In this document: positions 5,586-6,046 of the stretch, piece by piece
How the letters are laid out: every line of letters begins with the position of its first letter
Position numbering within the stretch: position 1 is the first letter of the stretch
Origin: Chromatiales bacterium
GTDB taxonomy: Bacteria; Pseudomonadota; Gammaproteobacteria; Chromatiales; Chromatiaceae
Assembly: GCA_024639625.1 (NCBI GenBank)
Contig: JAHEIA010000208.1
Span: 1 to 6,046, forward strand
Direction: 5' to 3'
DNA: 6,046 nt
Notes under the pieces: generated by a model
What the model saw: the letters and a program-made list of their open reading frames with translations, nothing else
The model's database searches: none
What the model was told of the DNA's origin: nothing
Translations under genes and position numbers: made by a program

Positions 5586-6046
5586 AAGAGAACCTGGAAG
5601 CGGTCAGGCGCAATGTCATGACCGCCGCGTTCACAGTGAGAGCGATGGTGATGAGAACGAACCCAAGCCCGAGAGCGAGTGCCAGATCGCCTTTCGAGGT
5701 TTCCAGGGCGATGGCGGTGGTCATTACCCGAGTAAGGTGGTTGATGTTGCCGCCGACGATGATCACGGCGCCCACCTCGGCGACGGCACGCCCGAAGCCG
5801 GCCAAAGCGACTGTCAGCAGGCTGTAACGAGCATCCCAGAGCAGGGTTGCGATGGCCGTTGTGGCGGGTACGCAGAGAGAGCGAAACTGCTCCTGGTATT
5901 CGTCGTGAAGTTGCTCGATGATCTCGCGGGTCAGGGCCGCCACGATCGGTGTAATCAGGATCGCTTGGGCGATGATCATGGCACTTGGCGTGTATAGGAG
6001 CTGCAGCCAGCCCAACGGCCCCGCATTGGACAACATCAAGTACACC
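5578..6046 (-). CDS. tupB: Tungstate ABC transporter permease TupB (N-terminus cut by window edge)
   Basis: The last 155 residues of an inner-membrane permease of the TupB type. The reading frame is open to the window edge, so the true start is outside; the Met near 6045 sits in a conserved stretch (LMLSNAGPLG-LQLLYTPSAM) and is not the start. Membrane segments are seen at about residues 22-38 (AMIIAQAILITPIVAAL), 60-83, 88-100 and 121-145 of the fragment. The cytoplasmic loop ALAGFGRAVAEVGAVIIVGG is the EAA-type motif that contacts the ATPase. TupB is normally about 230 residues, so roughly a third is missing. Its stop lies inside the start of tupC. The promoter of the whole operon would be beyond the window. 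Confidence 0.88.
   Translation of the reverse strand, partial: VYLMLSNAGPLGWLQLLYTPSAMIIAQAILITPIVAALTREIIEQLHDEYQEQFRSLCVPATTAIATLLWDARYSLLTVALAGFGRAVAEVGAVIIVGGNINHLTRVMTTAIALETSKGDLALALGLGFVLITIALTVNAAVMTLRLTASRFSYA

Noticed and set aside
5308..5997. Plus-strand open frame of 229 codons opposite tupC and tupB
   Set aside because: The minus-strand ABC ATPase and permease motifs are unambiguous, and this frame is low-complexity and Arg/Ser/Gly-rich.

Overview
The window is GC-rich bacterial DNA with compact gene spacing and many secreted products. Residue patterns and gene content (a secreted thioredoxin-like protein, a secreted DsrE-like sulfur-relay protein and a tungstate transporter) suggest a proteobacterium. 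A sulfur-metabolising gammaproteobacterium is my best guess, but this is inference and no taxonomic marker is present.

Left part (160-2369, + strand): three consecutive genes whose products all carry Sec-type signal peptides. They encode a thioredoxin-fold protein with a CTWC active site, a 412-residue protein with seven Trp/Asp/Arg-rich repeats that I read as a seven-bladed beta-propeller (start and stop overlap its upstream neighbour), and a DsrE/DsrF-like protein broken by at least four frame changes. Together they look like an envelope redox or sulfur-handling set, now partly decayed. A perfect 10-bp inverted repeat resembling a REP or RAYT-type element lies on the stop codon of the broken gene.

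Middle part (2520-3712, + strand): a candidate promoter with nearby repeats, then a one-component regulator (excisionase-type helix-turn-helix fused to a periplasmic-binding-protein-like sensor domain), then a molbindin (Mop) gene 10 bp downstream. The Mop gene is interrupted by a single in-frame TAA.

Right part (3961-6046, - strand): a tungstate ABC transporter in the order permease (cut by the window edge), ATPase, periplasmic binding protein (tupB-tupC-tupA). It converges on the regulator/Mop operon, and a strong hairpin lies between the two ends.

Working model: TupA captures tungstate in the periplasm, and TupB and TupC import it. The HTH-PBP protein may sense the intracellular oxyanion and control uptake, while Mop would have buffered it. 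The transporter assignment is firm. The regulatory role is inferred from domain architecture and proximity.
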